NCBI GenBank assembly: GCA_021300055.1 | Contig: JAJTHU010000340.1 | Coordinates: 1-13,592, forward strand | Source of the DNA: Nitrosomonadaceae bacterium | Lineage (GTDB): Bacteria > Pseudomonadota > Gammaproteobacteria > Burkholderiales > Usitatibacteraceae | Length of the DNA: 13,592 nucleotides | Direction: 5' to 3' | Part shown: positions 13,503-13,592 of the stretch, piece after piece | Position numbering within the stretch: position 1 is the first letter of the stretch | How the letters are laid out: each line of letters starts with the position of its first letter | Translations under genes and position numbers: made by a program | The notes under the pieces: generated by a model | What the model saw: only the letters and a program-made list of their open reading frames with translations | The model's database searches: none | Told to the model about the DNA's origin: nothing

Positions 13503-13592
13503 ATGTCCTCCGCTTCTTCTCCACCGCCGGAAGCAAAGCTGCTTGAGCCAACGCTCGCGCAAAACGCACCTGTCTCCGCCCATGACCGCGCC
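13503..13592 (+). CDS. Unidentified protein, N-terminal 30 codons only
   Basis: From the ATG at 13503 the frame is open to the window edge: MSSASSPPPEAKLLEPTLAQ and ten more residues, a Ser/Pro/Ala-rich and probably disordered start. No Shine-Dalgarno sequence is visible before the ATG. I do not recognise the family; the visible part contains no membrane helix or signal peptide. It may be a real gene, divergent from mutL, or a chance frame. Confidence 0.35.
   Translation, partial: MSSASSPPPEAKLLEPTLAQNAPVSAHDRA

Overview
The window looks like ordinary chromosome of a Gram-negative bacterium, most likely a betaproteobacterium (Burkholderiales-like). The case rests on three gene orders: rlmE-ftsH with a divergent yhbY, an exbB-exbD-lpxK-trm112-kdsB-adk string, and xseA divergent from exbB. 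The lipid A and Kdo genes confirm an outer membrane with LPS. The base composition is moderately GC-rich. I saw no tRNA, rRNA, CRISPR array or intact insertion sequence. The taxonomic call is inference from gene order and protein similarity recalled from memory.

Layout. Region 1 (1-2436): ftsH (minus strand, its 3' part cut off by the window edge) lies downstream of rlmE. yhbY is divergent from rlmE across 56 bp. All three belong to ribosome assembly or protein quality control. Region 2 (2537-7854, minus strand): a probable seven-gene operon transcribed exbB, exbD, lpxK, trm112-like, kdsB, adk, then a PPi-type phosphofructokinase. It combines a proton-driven membrane motor, lipid A phosphorylation, CMP-Kdo synthesis and nucleotide/PPi-linked energy metabolism; several of its genes overlap or are closely spaced. 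Region 3 (7855-8429): a 575-bp divergent intergenic region with a DnaA-box-like inverted repeat and an AT-rich stretch. Region 4 (8430-10206, plus strand): xseA, then a dodecin gene. Region 5 (10218-12998, minus strand): mutL followed by miaA, a common DNA repair/tRNA modification pair. Region 6 (12999-13592): about 500 bp with no convincing gene, several nested inverted repeats and a possible repeat-element remnant, then the first 30 codons of an unidentified reading frame running off the end.

The genes are mostly housekeeping and I found no clearly new multi-gene system. The most interesting signals are small. The dodecin Shine-Dalgarno sequence is the exact complement of a heptamer just upstream, so its mRNA can fold to hide the ribosome site. 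The dodecin also has a lysine/alanine-rich tail. A perfect DnaA-box pair lies between exbB and xseA. Unusually long perfect hairpins cluster inside the 3' parts of xseA and miaA. yhbY may be leaderless. Five of the clearest genes start with GTG or TTG.
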